DNA of 64,000 nt from Thiothrix nivea DSM 5205. Its GTDB lineage: Bacteria; Pseudomonadota; Gammaproteobacteria; Thiotrichales; Thiotrichaceae. Location: NCBI RefSeq assembly GCF_000260135.1, contig NZ_JH651384.1, positions 127,693 through 191,692 of the forward strand, in the 5' to 3' direction. Below, piece after piece: positions 26,329 through 34,654 of this stretch. Position 1 is the stretch's first letter, and each line of letters begins with the position of its first letter. Below the pieces are notes generated by a model that was given only the letters and a program-made list of their open reading frames with translations, had not been told where the DNA came from and searched no databases. The position numbers and the translations under genes were made by a program.

Positions 26329-28479
26329 ATGGAAGCGACTGAATTCAAACATATTCTCAAAGCTCAGGACGAGCAGGTCTGTGCCACCGGGGTGGATGTC
26401 TGGGTTGGCATGGAACCCACCTTCACGCAACGTTTCGCCGAAACCCCGGAGTGGCTGAATACGGCATTAGGCCCTGAAAAACCTGACTATGCCGACAGGC
26501 TCCTGCGCGAAGTTTGCCTGCGCCAACCCGGCGGCGTGGTACTGCGCACCCTGGGCAGGCAATACGGGGGTGAAGACATGCCACGCTGGAGCTTCGGCTA
26601 TTACCAGGCGCGCCAGCAGCAATTTCGCTGGGATGGTCCGCCCGACCCCTTGCTGGCTCCTTTGCCTGAAGAAGCAGCTCCGCAAGTGGACAGCGAGGCA
26701 TTCTGGCGGGCGCTGAATACGGCGCTGCTCCAAACCGGCTGGCAGTCATCCGCTTTCACGCTGGAACAAGCCTTACCCTACCGCGTGTTGTTCCGCTGTG
26801 ATGGCAAAGCCGCGCAGGCCAATGTCCTGAGCAAGCCTGAACTGACGCGCGCCTCGGTACATGCGCAAAAGATTCCGCTGGATGGTCTGCTGGATCCGCT
26901 GGCGCAGGAAGGTGATTTTTTATTGTGTCTGGATGCCTTGCCCCCGGATGCAGCGCACCCCAACCCGTCAGGTATACTGATCGAATTGCCAGCCCTGCCT
27001 TCGGTGGCAGTTTTTGTGCAATTGCTGCAAGCCATCACGCGGGCAGCCAGGGAAACCGCCGTCCCGAGTGTGTTGATGCAGGGTTTCCCGCCACCGGTGG
27101 ATGCCAGCGTAGCGTGGACGACGATTACCCCTGACCCTGCCGTGATTGAAATCAATCAGGCACCGGAACCGGACGCCGAGCATTTTTACGCACGCTGTGA
27201 GCTGTTCTACAGCGCGGCACGGGATGTCGGCCTGCACCCCTACCGCTTGCACTACAATGGTGTGGTGTCCGACTCCGGTGGTGGTGGCCAATTCACGCTG
27301 GGTGGCACGGAACCGATGGGCAGCCCGTTTATCCGCTATCCGCAGTTGTTGCCGCGCCTGATCCGTTACCTCAACGCCCACCCGGCGCTATCTTACTGGT
27401 TTGCGCCACCGTCGATCGGCAGCTCCAGCCAGTCGCCGCGCGTGGATGAAAACTTGCGCGAATCCTTCAACGAGCTGGCTATCGCGCTGGAGCAACTGGA
27501 GAGGCTCGAAAACCCCTCGGCGGAATTCATCTGGCGCAGCCTTAGCCCGTTTCTGGTCGACCCTTCCGGCAACCCGCACCGCAGCGAGCTGAATATCGAA
27601 AAGCTCTGGAACCCTTATTTACCGGGGCGTGGTTGTCTGGGGTTGGTGGAATTCCGCGCCTTCCGCATGTCGCGCAGCCCGGAATGCGCCGCCGCAATTG
27701 CGGTACTGCTGCGTAGCATCTTGGCCATGTTAAGCACCGACGACAAGGTAATGGCCTTGTTGGATCATGGCGCGGATTTACATGACAAATATGCCCTGCC
27801 GTTTTATATGCAAAAGGATTTACAGGCGGTGTTTGCGGATCTGGCACAGGCGCACTTGCCACTGCATGAGGAAATACAGAACCTGCTGTTGCAGGAACCG
27901 GTACGTTTCCTAGGCAAAGCCGTGTTTCATGGCTGTTATCTGGAGTTGCATCAAGCCCTGGAGTTCTGGCCGCTGGTGGGGGATGTGGCTTCGCAGGAGC
28001 GTGGCGGTTCGCGCCTGATCGACGCCAGCACCACGCGTTTGCAGATTACCCTGGGCATGGAAACGCACAACCCCATCCAGATCGAGGGCTGGGAAGTGTG
28101 GGTGGATGGCTATCGCGTTCCCATGCAGGTGGAGCAGGATGCGTATGGCTTGGTCAAAGTCACCGGTGTGCGTTACCGTCATTTCCAGCCGATGATTGGC
28201 TTGCATCCCGGCATTGCCGCGCGCAATACGGTTGGTTTTGTTCTCAGGCACAAGGGGCTGGATGAGGCGCTGGAAGTGACCTACCACGAATGGCAGCCGC
28301 AAGGGTTGCCTTATCCCGGTTTGCCTGCTGACATGGAAGAGGCCACGCAGCGCCGTAACGAGCGCTTTATCTGTCAGGTTGTTCCGTGTGACGCAGGTAT
28401 CCATCCAAAATTGCCGCCTGACAGTGCTGTCAGCGCTTATTGTCTGGATTTGCGGCGCTTGTCGGATTCTCTACCCTGA
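26329..28479 (+). CDS. DUF2126 (COG4196-type) putative amidoligase
   Basis: About 716 residues. The N terminus shows VWVGMEPTFTQRF and PRWSFGYYQ, characteristic of DUF2126. Later conserved parts are VDENLRESFNELAIALEQL, GCLGLVEFRAFRM, and the C-terminal GVRYRHFQPMIGLHPGIA. The family has been proposed to include amidoligase-type enzymes working with transglutaminase-like partners. Many homologues carry a fused N-terminal transglutaminase domain (total about 1100 residues), whereas here that domain is a separate divergent gene. Biochemical function is unproven. Its 3' end overlaps the convergent WYL gene by about 50 bases. Confidence 0.75.
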   Translation: MEATEFKHILKAQDEQVCATGVDVWVGMEPTFTQRFAETPEWLNTALGPEKPDYADRLLREVCLRQPGGVVLRTLGRQYGGEDMPRWSFGYYQARQQQFRWDGPPDPLLAPLPEEAAPQVDSEAFWRALNTALLQTGWQSSAFTLEQALPYRVLFRCDGKAAQANVLSKPELTRASVHAQKIPLDGLLDPLAQEGDFLLCLDALPPDAAHPNPSGILIELPALPSVAVFVQLLQAITRAARETAVPSVLMQGFPPPVDASVAWTTITPDPAVIEINQAPEPDAEHFYARCELFYSAARDVGLHPYRLHYNGVVSDSGGGGQFTLGGTEPMGSPFIRYPQLLPRLIRYLNAHPALSYWFAPPSIGSSSQSPRVDENLRESFNELAIALEQLERLENPSAEFIWRSLSPFLVDPSGNPHRSELNIEKLWNPYLPGRGCLGLVEFRAFRMSRSPECAAAIAVLLRSILAMLSTDDKVMALLDHGADLHDKYALPFYMQKDLQAVFADLAQAHLPLHEEIQNLLLQEPVRFLGKAVFHGCYLELHQALEFWPLVGDVASQERGGSRLIDASTTRLQITLGMETHNPIQIEGWEVWVDGYRVPMQVEQDAYGLVKVTGVRYRHFQPMIGLHPGIAARNTVGFVLRHKGLDEALEVTYHEWQPQGLPYPGLPADMEEATQRRNERFICQVVPCDAGIHPKLPPDSAVSAYCLDLRRLSDSLP

Positions 28480-29296
28480 TCCAAAGTGGAATTTTGTGTT
28501 TCCAGTCCACCCTTTCCATTTCACGCAACGCATAGCCCCGTAAAGCGACACGTACTTTGGTCAGTGTATAAACACCCTGTTCCAGCCGGTGATCCAGCAA
28601 TAAGGTGCGCTTCAGATTCTCGGGCAATGCCGGGTTCGGGATAAAATGTAAAGCTTCGACAGTGTTCCACTCGGCATCTTCTTCCGAAGAAACCCAGTCT
28701 TCGGTGGCGGCCTCTGCTTCCAATATCCGTGACAATACCAGATCAATGAAGCGGTTGCGTTCATGACAATAGGCGCGTGCATGGTAGCGCCCGCTGGCAT
28801 AAACCAGCTGATTGGGGGAAATGGTCAGGCTCTCAAAACCACCCAGTTTGGCGTGGTAATAGATTTCGAGTGTTTTGTGTTCCCGTATGGCAGTGACAAC
28901 CCTGCTGATAATGGCTCCCTCAAGGTGCGGTTTGAACAGATTGTCAACATCTGTGACGGTTAAGTGCCCCCATTCTTCATCTTCCCAAAAATGGTTGGTT
29001 AGGGAGTTGCCGCGCAGGTAATCCAGATAGCGCAAGGGATCCTGGCTGATGTAATGCGGCTGGAAACCACTGGCAATCTCATGGCGTTTGGTCGATGGGT
29101 TATAAACCATGCTATCTGGATGTTGCTGGCGGTATGCCTCAATGCTGGCCTGGGCATTCTGGCGGGCAATGCCAAATGTTTTACCGAGTTGCCCGGCAGT
29201 GATGCCTTCACCCCAATATAAACAGGCTTCGATGTAAGCGAACCTTCTGTAGCTGTCTCTTTTTAAAAGCTTATTTTTTAATATGTCATGTTTCAT
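28430..29296 (-). CDS. WYL-domain transcriptional regulator of the CRISPR-Cas locus
   Basis: About 288 residues from MKHDILKNKLLKRD. An N-terminal winged helix-turn-helix (ITAGQLGKTFGIARQNAQASIEAYR) precedes a WYL domain (about 140-230) in which the ligand-binding motif is changed to YYHAKLG, with later SPNQLVYASGRYHARAYCHERNRFIDLVLSRI. A WCX-type C terminus follows. WYL regulators commonly control CRISPR-Cas and other defence loci. It is divergent from cas6 across 84 bp that hold a promoter and a repeated AAAAATCAGG motif, a possible binding site. Role as cas regulator is inferred from position. Confidence 0.8.
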   Translation of the reverse strand: MKHDILKNKLLKRDSYRRFAYIEACLYWGEGITAGQLGKTFGIARQNAQASIEAYRQQHPDSMVYNPSTKRHEIASGFQPHYISQDPLRYLDYLRGNSLTNHFWEDEEWGHLTVTDVDNLFKPHLEGAIISRVVTAIREHKTLEIYYHAKLGGFESLTISPNQLVYASGRYHARAYCHERNRFIDLVLSRILEAEAATEDWVSSEEDAEWNTVEALHFIPNPALPENLKRTLLLDHRLEQGVYTLTKVRVALRGYALREMERVDWKHKIPLWIRVENPTSAANPDNKR

Positions 29297-29319
29297 GTCA
29301 TGTATTTTTTCCGTTAGGT

Positions 29320-29347
29320 TTGACGTGAAAAAATCAGGTGCTATTCT
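29320..29347 (+). promoter_or_regulatory. Predicted sigma-70 promoter and repeated operator motif of the cas operon
   Basis: TTGACG (29320-29325) and TATTCT (29342-29347) are separated by 16 bases and lie 33 bp upstream of cas6. AAAAATCAGG occurs within the spacer (29329-29338) and again at 29352-29361, 23 bp apart on the same face. The overlap with the promoter suggests an operator, perhaps for the divergent WYL protein, which is inference. Confidence 0.55.
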
Positions 29348-29380
29348 AATCAAAAATCAGGCAACAGGACAGAAAACCTT

Positions 29381-30121
29381 ATGTTACGAATCCGTCTACA
29401 ACTTCCCAAGCATGAGCCGCTACAGCAATACGACCACCTTGATCTTATCCACGATGCTTTGGTGAATGCACTGGTGGCTGCCGGGGCTGATAGCAATGAG
29501 GTGATCGGGCATCAGGCAAAGCCATGGACATTTGCGCCATTAGGTTGGCATCGCAAGCATACGGGGCTTACCCATGGGCTGGTTGTATCCACGGCTGACG
29601 CTGGGCTGGCGCGTATTCTTTCACGTCTTGACCCGGCACGGGTGGTTAAGCGCCGCTGGGATACGGCCAGTGTCAACTTCGCCGCAGCCACGGTCAGCAT
29701 GGAGCCTGACCCGATTTTACCCAAGCAGCACAGCCTGGGTTGCTTGATGCTTTCCCCACTGGTTTTACATGATGACAGCCACATCGGCAAAGGCAAGCGC
29801 TGGCACCGCGACCTGAATGACCTGAGTTCCAGCCTCGGTGAAATCATCAACCGTAAACTGTCTTTTGTGGCCGGGCGGGACGTGCAACTGGGCATTTACC
29901 CTGACTCCCTCTATTTACGCGCCAACCCGCAGCACTCCGTATTGGTCAATCTGAAAACCTTCAGGGATGGGCGCAAGAGTTTCGTGATCGGCATGCAGGC
30001 CCCGTTGTTGCTGGAGGGTAGTGAGGAGGATTTGCGCCTGGCGTGGTATGCGGGGATCGGGGAGAAAACCCGTAGCGGGTTTGGATGTCTGGGGTTGATT
30101 GAGCAGGGGGTAGGGCGATGA
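29381..30121 (+). CDS. cas6: Cas6, CRISPR RNA endoribonuclease (type I-D)
   Basis: 246 residues forming a RAMP protein of two ferredoxin-like folds. The C-terminal glycine-rich loop GIGEKTRSGFGCLG (about 225-238) is the Cas6 signature. The N terminus MLRIRLQLPKH starts directly with the first beta strand. Cas6 cuts the repeat RNA to make mature crRNA. It is the first gene of the cas operon. Its stop overlaps the cas10d start (ATGA). The catalytic histidine cannot be fixed from sequence alone; H28 and H56 are candidates. Confidence 0.85.
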   Translation: MLRIRLQLPKHEPLQQYDHLDLIHDALVNALVAAGADSNEVIGHQAKPWTFAPLGWHRKHTGLTHGLVVSTADAGLARILSRLDPARVVKRRWDTASVNFAAATVSMEPDPILPKQHSLGCLMLSPLVLHDDSHIGKGKRWHRDLNDLSSSLGEIINRKLSFVAGRDVQLGIYPDSLYLRANPQHSVLVNLKTFRDGRKSFVIGMQAPLLLEGSEEDLRLAWYAGIGEKTRSGFGCLGLIEQGVGR

Positions 30122-33000
30122 ATAAACCGTATGCACGCGCCAATCAACTGGCAGCACAGGTTTTCAGGGACTTCATGGCGCAGGTGGTCGAGCAGCATGT
30201 CCTGAATGAGCGCGTTTTTCCGGTCAAAGAGATTGATAAGAAGCCCTTAGCAGAGGGAAAAATCATCAATCTGGATACCATCAAGTTGATGAGCCTCAGT
30301 GGCAAAGGTGGATATTCCGCTGATCCGGAAAAATTTGCCCGCTATCGTAAGAACAGCAATATCACCCTGCTGGATCACATGCTATCGGTCACGCGCGGGG
30401 CATTGGTACTGGCGGTGTTGAGCTGGTTACAGGCTAATCCCGAGATGGATGAGGCCGTTGTGATTGAACGACTGAAAGTGCTGGCAGTAACGGCATTTCT
30501 GCACGATCTGGACAAGATGTTGCAACTGCCGCGCAATGAGGCATTAACGCTGGAACATGTGGAATTGGCGATGCAGCGTTATGGCATTGTTGAATTTCTG
30601 GGGGATATTCAACTCAGTGCCGAGCAACTACGCTTTCTCATTGAACAGGTTGAAACCTCACAGGCGTTTCGCCACCCCTGCCAGCAAGAGCCGAAACATG
30701 CCTATGGTGTGGATGCCAAGCGCTATGCACAACTGGCAGACAAGCTGGATGGTCTGTGGTGTGCGGATGGTTCGCGGCAGGGGCTGGAGGCTATCATGAC
30801 GTATATGCAAGGCAGTAATGCGCTTGCCAGCGATCTGTTAAGCCAGTGGCAGGCGGTGGATATTTTTGACCCGCACCATCCGTTTTTGCTGGATGAATTA
30901 CAACGCAATTTATCGTATGCCTGCCGGATGGAGTCGGGTATTCCGCCCTTGCTGGAAACGCATCAGGATGGGCGTTTGTTTATGTTGCTGCCAGCCAGTT
31001 ATGGGCAAGCCGTGATAAAGCGGGGGATTGCCCGCTTACTGGATTGTCTACCTTTCAATCTGGAGCTGATCATTTCCAATCGTGGTATCCCGGAACTACG
31101 CAATGGCCAGCCTGACGTTGAACGCTATCGGCATTTCATTGAAGCAGCAGAGCAAAGGCGAGAATTAGGACGCTTATTTCTGCTGAGCAATAGCCTGATT
31201 GATGCGCTGACGCCTGCAATGGATGCCAACTTTAGCTGCGTGAGTTTACAGCCGCGTTGGCCGGGGAAAATCACCGGGCAAATGAGCACACCTTATCCGA
31301 ACCCTGATGAACTGGATTATCAGGGGCTGCAAGCCTTGTTCAAGGCAGCACAACTCACCTTGCTGCTGACCTTGAAGCTTCCCGTCACCAAAAAGAACGG
31401 TTTACCGGATTACACCCAGCGCGAACAGCAATTACTGGATACGCTGGATATGGCATTGCCCGTGTGGTTGGAGTCGTTAACGGATGCACAATCCAAACGC
31501 ATTTTGCTCGGTATTTGGGCAGTTGCGGTGACACATGATGATGTGGATAAACAGGCACGTATCTGGGGCGAGCAGGGCTTGCTGCAAACTTGGCTGGAAG
31601 GTACGGAAGGGCAGGACGGTTTTAATCAGCACTTTGCCGGGGAAGGTGTTGATGCATTGAATGCTGTGAAGCGGCATTTCTCGCAGTTGCTGAACCAGCG
31701 GCGGCTTAGCCCTGAAGATGAGGCAGCGACCGGGCGTTGCCTGTTTACGGATAGCCCAACAAACACCCTGATTTCCAGTAGCCTGAATCTTTACGAGGTC
31801 AAGGTATCCGCGTTTACCGGGCGAGAGGGCAAGCCGGATTCGATTACTGCACCTGCCAGCGGCGAAGTGCCGATCAGCTTGGTTTCACTGGCTGAGCATA
31901 AGCTGAGACAGCAGGTGTTTGTGGTTCAGGGTGGTAAACCTTCGGGTGTGCCAACCCTGGTTTCCTCACCCGTTACCACCGGCTTGTTTGGTGCATTGGT
32001 ACTAGATAACAAGCTGTTATTCAAAGCCTTATCCAGCTATGACTTAAGTCGTAAAAAAGAAGAAGGCAAAGCCGTTTATCGTGGGTTGGAAATTTATCGT
32101 TACCGCTATCGTATGGCAAGGCTGGAACGCATTCCCGAACGCACCGAAGACCAGATTCAAACTTTGCGCTTGTTATTGCAAGGCTGTTTACGAGTTGGTC
32201 GCCCTCTGCACTTATTCCGTGGCTTGCCAACGCCACAAAAAGCCTTTTTCTACTTTGATGCCATGCCGCGTATTTTACAAAACCTGATTGGTGCTAATGA
32301 ATTGCGGCTGGAGGAGATTCCGGCAGCCATCAAACGCCTGGAAATCGCGGAAACCATCAGTGCGGCAACAGGTCTGGGTTATGATGTGCTAACCCTGTAT
32401 GCCTTGAAGCAGACCCGCTTTGCGGCTTGTGCGCTGATCTGGGGCTATGCCGAGGACAAGCTGGATGACAAAAAGCTGGCAAATGCCATGCACTATTTGC
32501 AGAACCAAATGATTCAATCCCAACAGGAGAGTGAAATGAGTGAACAGGACGGCGCTTTGGTGCGCCTTGGGCGGGCGGCGACGGTAATCCAGTACATGCC
32601 GACCAAGCATAGCCACAGTGAAGAGTTACTGGTTTTTAACCTCTGTATGGAAACGGCAGCTTCTTCATTATCCCTGAAAAACCCGCAGTCAGATCGCAGC
32701 AGTTTAATCAATGGTATTGCAGGTTTTTTGGCGGTCAATTTGGATCGAAAAGATAAACGTGGTTTCGGTTTAAATCGGGATGATCTGTTAGAGGAAGCCT
32801 GCCTAAAATTTGCCGAACAATTTGTCGATGAGGTGTGGTTTAGCGTGTTGGGTGGCAAACCACCGGCACAAAAGGAAAAACGCTTATTGGCTGCCATTTA
32901 CCGCATGGCGTTTATCCAGACACATCGTGAAGCAGCGAAACAGCGCAAGGCTGAGAAAACACAGCAAACAGAAAATTCAACAGCAATGAGTGAGGCTTAA
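30118..33000 (+). CDS. cas10d: Cas10d (Csc3), large subunit of the type I-D effector with HD nuclease
   Basis: 960 residues. An HD nuclease lies at the N terminus (H87 in LLDHMLS and H129-D130 in FLHDLDK), as in type I-D, where the HD is on Cas10d and not on Cas3. The degenerate palm region and a zinc-type segment are not clearly resolved. The C-terminal about 155 residues form a helical domain that can also be made separately as Cas11d from an internal start. The gene follows cas6 with an ATGA overlap and precedes csc2. Cas10d recruits target DNA within the Cascade-like complex and, with Cas3', degrades it. Confidence 0.9.
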   Translation: MNKPYARANQLAAQVFRDFMAQVVEQHVLNERVFPVKEIDKKPLAEGKIINLDTIKLMSLSGKGGYSADPEKFARYRKNSNITLLDHMLSVTRGALVLAVLSWLQANPEMDEAVVIERLKVLAVTAFLHDLDKMLQLPRNEALTLEHVELAMQRYGIVEFLGDIQLSAEQLRFLIEQVETSQAFRHPCQQEPKHAYGVDAKRYAQLADKLDGLWCADGSRQGLEAIMTYMQGSNALASDLLSQWQAVDIFDPHHPFLLDELQRNLSYACRMESGIPPLLETHQDGRLFMLLPASYGQAVIKRGIARLLDCLPFNLELIISNRGIPELRNGQPDVERYRHFIEAAEQRRELGRLFLLSNSLIDALTPAMDANFSCVSLQPRWPGKITGQMSTPYPNPDELDYQGLQALFKAAQLTLLLTLKLPVTKKNGLPDYTQREQQLLDTLDMALPVWLESLTDAQSKRILLGIWAVAVTHDDVDKQARIWGEQGLLQTWLEGTEGQDGFNQHFAGEGVDALNAVKRHFSQLLNQRRLSPEDEAATGRCLFTDSPTNTLISSSLNLYEVKVSAFTGREGKPDSITAPASGEVPISLVSLAEHKLRQQVFVVQGGKPSGVPTLVSSPVTTGLFGALVLDNKLLFKALSSYDLSRKKEEGKAVYRGLEIYRYRYRMARLERIPERTEDQIQTLRLLLQGCLRVGRPLHLFRGLPTPQKAFFYFDAMPRILQNLIGANELRLEEIPAAIKRLEIAETISAATGLGYDVLTLYALKQTRFAACALIWGYAEDKLDDKKLANAMHYLQNQMIQSQQESEMSEQDGALVRLGRAATVIQYMPTKHSHSEELLVFNLCMETAASSLSLKNPQSDRSSLINGIAGFLAVNLDRKDKRGFGLNRDDLLEEACLKFAEQFVDEVWFSVLGGKPPAQKEKRLLAAIYRMAFIQTHREAAKQRKAEKTQQTENSTAMSEA
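32536..33000 (+). CDS. cas11d: Cas11d small subunit, translated from an internal start in cas10d
   Basis: A strong ribosome site, AGGAGA at 32525-32530, lies five bases before an in-frame ATG (codon 807 of cas10d). The product would be 154 residues beginning MSEQDGALVRLGRA, a mainly helical protein ending at the Cas10d stop. Established work on type I-D showed that the small subunit is produced by internal initiation in cas10d. The position and size here match that model. It would line the effector backbone and contact the non-target strand. Seen: site and frame. Inferred: use in vivo. Confidence 0.75.
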   Translation: MSEQDGALVRLGRAATVIQYMPTKHSHSEELLVFNLCMETAASSLSLKNPQSDRSSLINGIAGFLAVNLDRKDKRGFGLNRDDLLEEACLKFAEQFVDEVWFSVLGGKPPAQKEKRLLAAIYRMAFIQTHREAAKQRKAEKTQQTENSTAMSEA

Positions 33001-33001
33001 T

Positions 33002-33988
33002 ATGAATACCGAGACTTTAAACAACTACCTGGCGGATATTAATCACCTGACCGACCAGAGCACGGTCGATGGTAAGAAATACTATGTTCATCCCAAGCTG
33101 AAAAATCTGGGCTGCGTGAATTTGGTGGTGATTCGGGAAGCACTTGCTCCTGTGGTATTCCGCAATGCAGAACAGGAAATTACCGATATTGAGGTAGACG
33201 GTGATGTCTATGTGCGTGCCGTACCCAATAAATTCAAATACGTGGAGCGCGGGCGTGGTTTGCAGATTTTGCGTGCCCTAGGTGTGGGTGGCAAACAGGC
33301 CCAGAACAAGACTGTGCTCTATAAAGGGCAGCAGCCATCAGATGCCTTCGATTTGAATGCACTGGTGTTTGGGGATTCCGCCAATTTTGATAGCCGTGTG
33401 TTGCCCGTCAAGGCAGCGGTGCACTACTCCGATGCCCTGAGCTTGCAAAGCAAGCACTTGTGTGTGGATGAGACCTTCCATAACCGAGCGATGGAAGATG
33501 GGACGTTGTACGATGCCGAAAAAGGCAAGAACTCGGATAACCTGTTTACCCGCCACTTTATCAAGCCGGGAACACTGATGGTTCAGGTGCTGAGTTCACG
33601 CGGCAAAATGCTGCCAGAGATTGCCCTGAAGCATTTATTGCTGAGTGTTGGCATGGCGGGTTCCTATGGTGGTCAAACTTCCGTGACAGGAACTAATATC
33701 CGCACCCATATTGTCGGTTTGTATGCCGATCAATTCGAGAAAGCCATCACCTCGCCTTATGCGCTGCTGGCAAAGATTAGTAATCAGGGGCTGGATGTGA
33801 TGACGACCCAGGCTACGCTGCACGAATTGTTGGCGCCGGAACATGCATTGAGTATCGCCGGAGGCGAAGTTACCCAATGGCAGCAGGCACTGATTGAAGC
33901 CTTCAATCAAACAGGCAGCGAGTTGGAAAAGGAATACCAGCAAGCCCGACCCAAGGTTGCCGAATTGTTCGATCAATGGTTCCAGTAA
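33002..33988 (+). CDS. csc2: Csc2 (Cas7d), backbone subunit of the type I-D effector
   Basis: About 328 residues from MNTETLNNYLADINH. Start 33002 is preferred, with GAGG from the end of cas10d as ribosome site; it begins one base after the cas10d stop. Recognisable Cas7 features are VYVRAVPNKFKYVERGRG, LNALVFGDSANFDSRVLPVKAAVHYSDAL and MAGSYGGQTSVTGTNIRTH. Csc2 copies polymerise along the crRNA spacer. It lies between cas10d and csc1 in the normal I-D order. Confidence 0.88.
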   Translation: MNTETLNNYLADINHLTDQSTVDGKKYYVHPKLKNLGCVNLVVIREALAPVVFRNAEQEITDIEVDGDVYVRAVPNKFKYVERGRGLQILRALGVGGKQAQNKTVLYKGQQPSDAFDLNALVFGDSANFDSRVLPVKAAVHYSDALSLQSKHLCVDETFHNRAMEDGTLYDAEKGKNSDNLFTRHFIKPGTLMVQVLSSRGKMLPEIALKHLLLSVGMAGSYGGQTSVTGTNIRTHIVGLYADQFEKAITSPYALLAKISNQGLDVMTTQATLHELLAPEHALSIAGGEVTQWQQALIEAFNQTGSELEKEYQQARPKVAELFDQWFQ

Positions 33989-34003
33989 ACAGGCGGCTTA
34001 GGC

Positions 34004-34654
34004 ATGAACAAGCTTATTACCGGCATACAGGCGGAGACGCTGACTCCCTTTACCTATCATTCCCTGATGGTGCAACAAGGCACGGCGACCTTGCCCGAAT
34101 TGATCAGCGACCATGCGATTATGTTTGGTTTGGCAGCCAGTCTGGGCATGATGGATGCCAGCCCCTGTTTACCAAACAAGGATTATCGGAGGGATGTCAC
34201 GCAAATGCCGTGGCGGGCATCGGTGTTTACCACCGATGAGCCACGTTTGTTGCCACCTCTGGTGCGGCGTTTGAACCTGACCGAGGAGGCAGGCTACCGC
34301 AAACGCATTCAGGATGTGGTGAAAAAAGGCAATTTGAAAGACTACTTCACCACCCAGGAAGTCCCACCCGGTGTGATTTTCCGGGGTGCGTTATTTGGCT
34401 ATGACCCGTTTGCCGTAACAGGGCAAGATGAAATCATTATCCGCATTGGTCTGCACCGCAATGGCATGGTACGCCTGAGCAAGCCGGGTCGGAATAAGGG
34501 CGAACTGGCTATTGAGCAAGTGCAACTCAATGCCGCTACCGCGCACCTGTTCCAGCGCGAACTGCCCGTGGCACGTTACCTGCTGCACGGCATCCAGCTC
34601 AGCCCCGCCATGTCGCTGGCGGAAGCGCGGGATGAGGTCTTGCAATGGGTGTAG
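34004..34654 (+). CDS. csc1: Csc1 (Cas5d), crRNA-handle-binding subunit of the type I-D effector
   Basis: 216 residues. The N terminus ITGIQAETLTPFTYHSLM and the C-terminal VARYLLHGIQLSPAM segments fit Csc1 of type I-D systems, a Cas5-like RAMP protein that caps the 5' handle of crRNA and helps PAM recognition. It lies 15 bp after csc2, and its end overlaps the cas3' start. Family assignment rests on context and weak sequence pattern as well as length. Confidence 0.82.
   Translation: MNKLITGIQAETLTPFTYHSLMVQQGTATLPELISDHAIMFGLAASLGMMDASPCLPNKDYRRDVTQMPWRASVFTTDEPRLLPPLVRRLNLTEEAGYRKRIQDVVKKGNLKDYFTTQEVPPGVIFRGALFGYDPFAVTGQDEIIIRIGLHRNGMVRLSKPGRNKGELAIEQVQLNAATAHLFQRELPVARYLLHGIQLSPAMSLAEARDEVLQWV

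Noticed and set aside
30118-33000. Type III assignment because of the Cas10-like protein
   Set aside because: The HD in Cas10d, presence of Csc1 and Csc2, a Cas3' helicase and absence of Csm/Cmr proteins fit type I-D.
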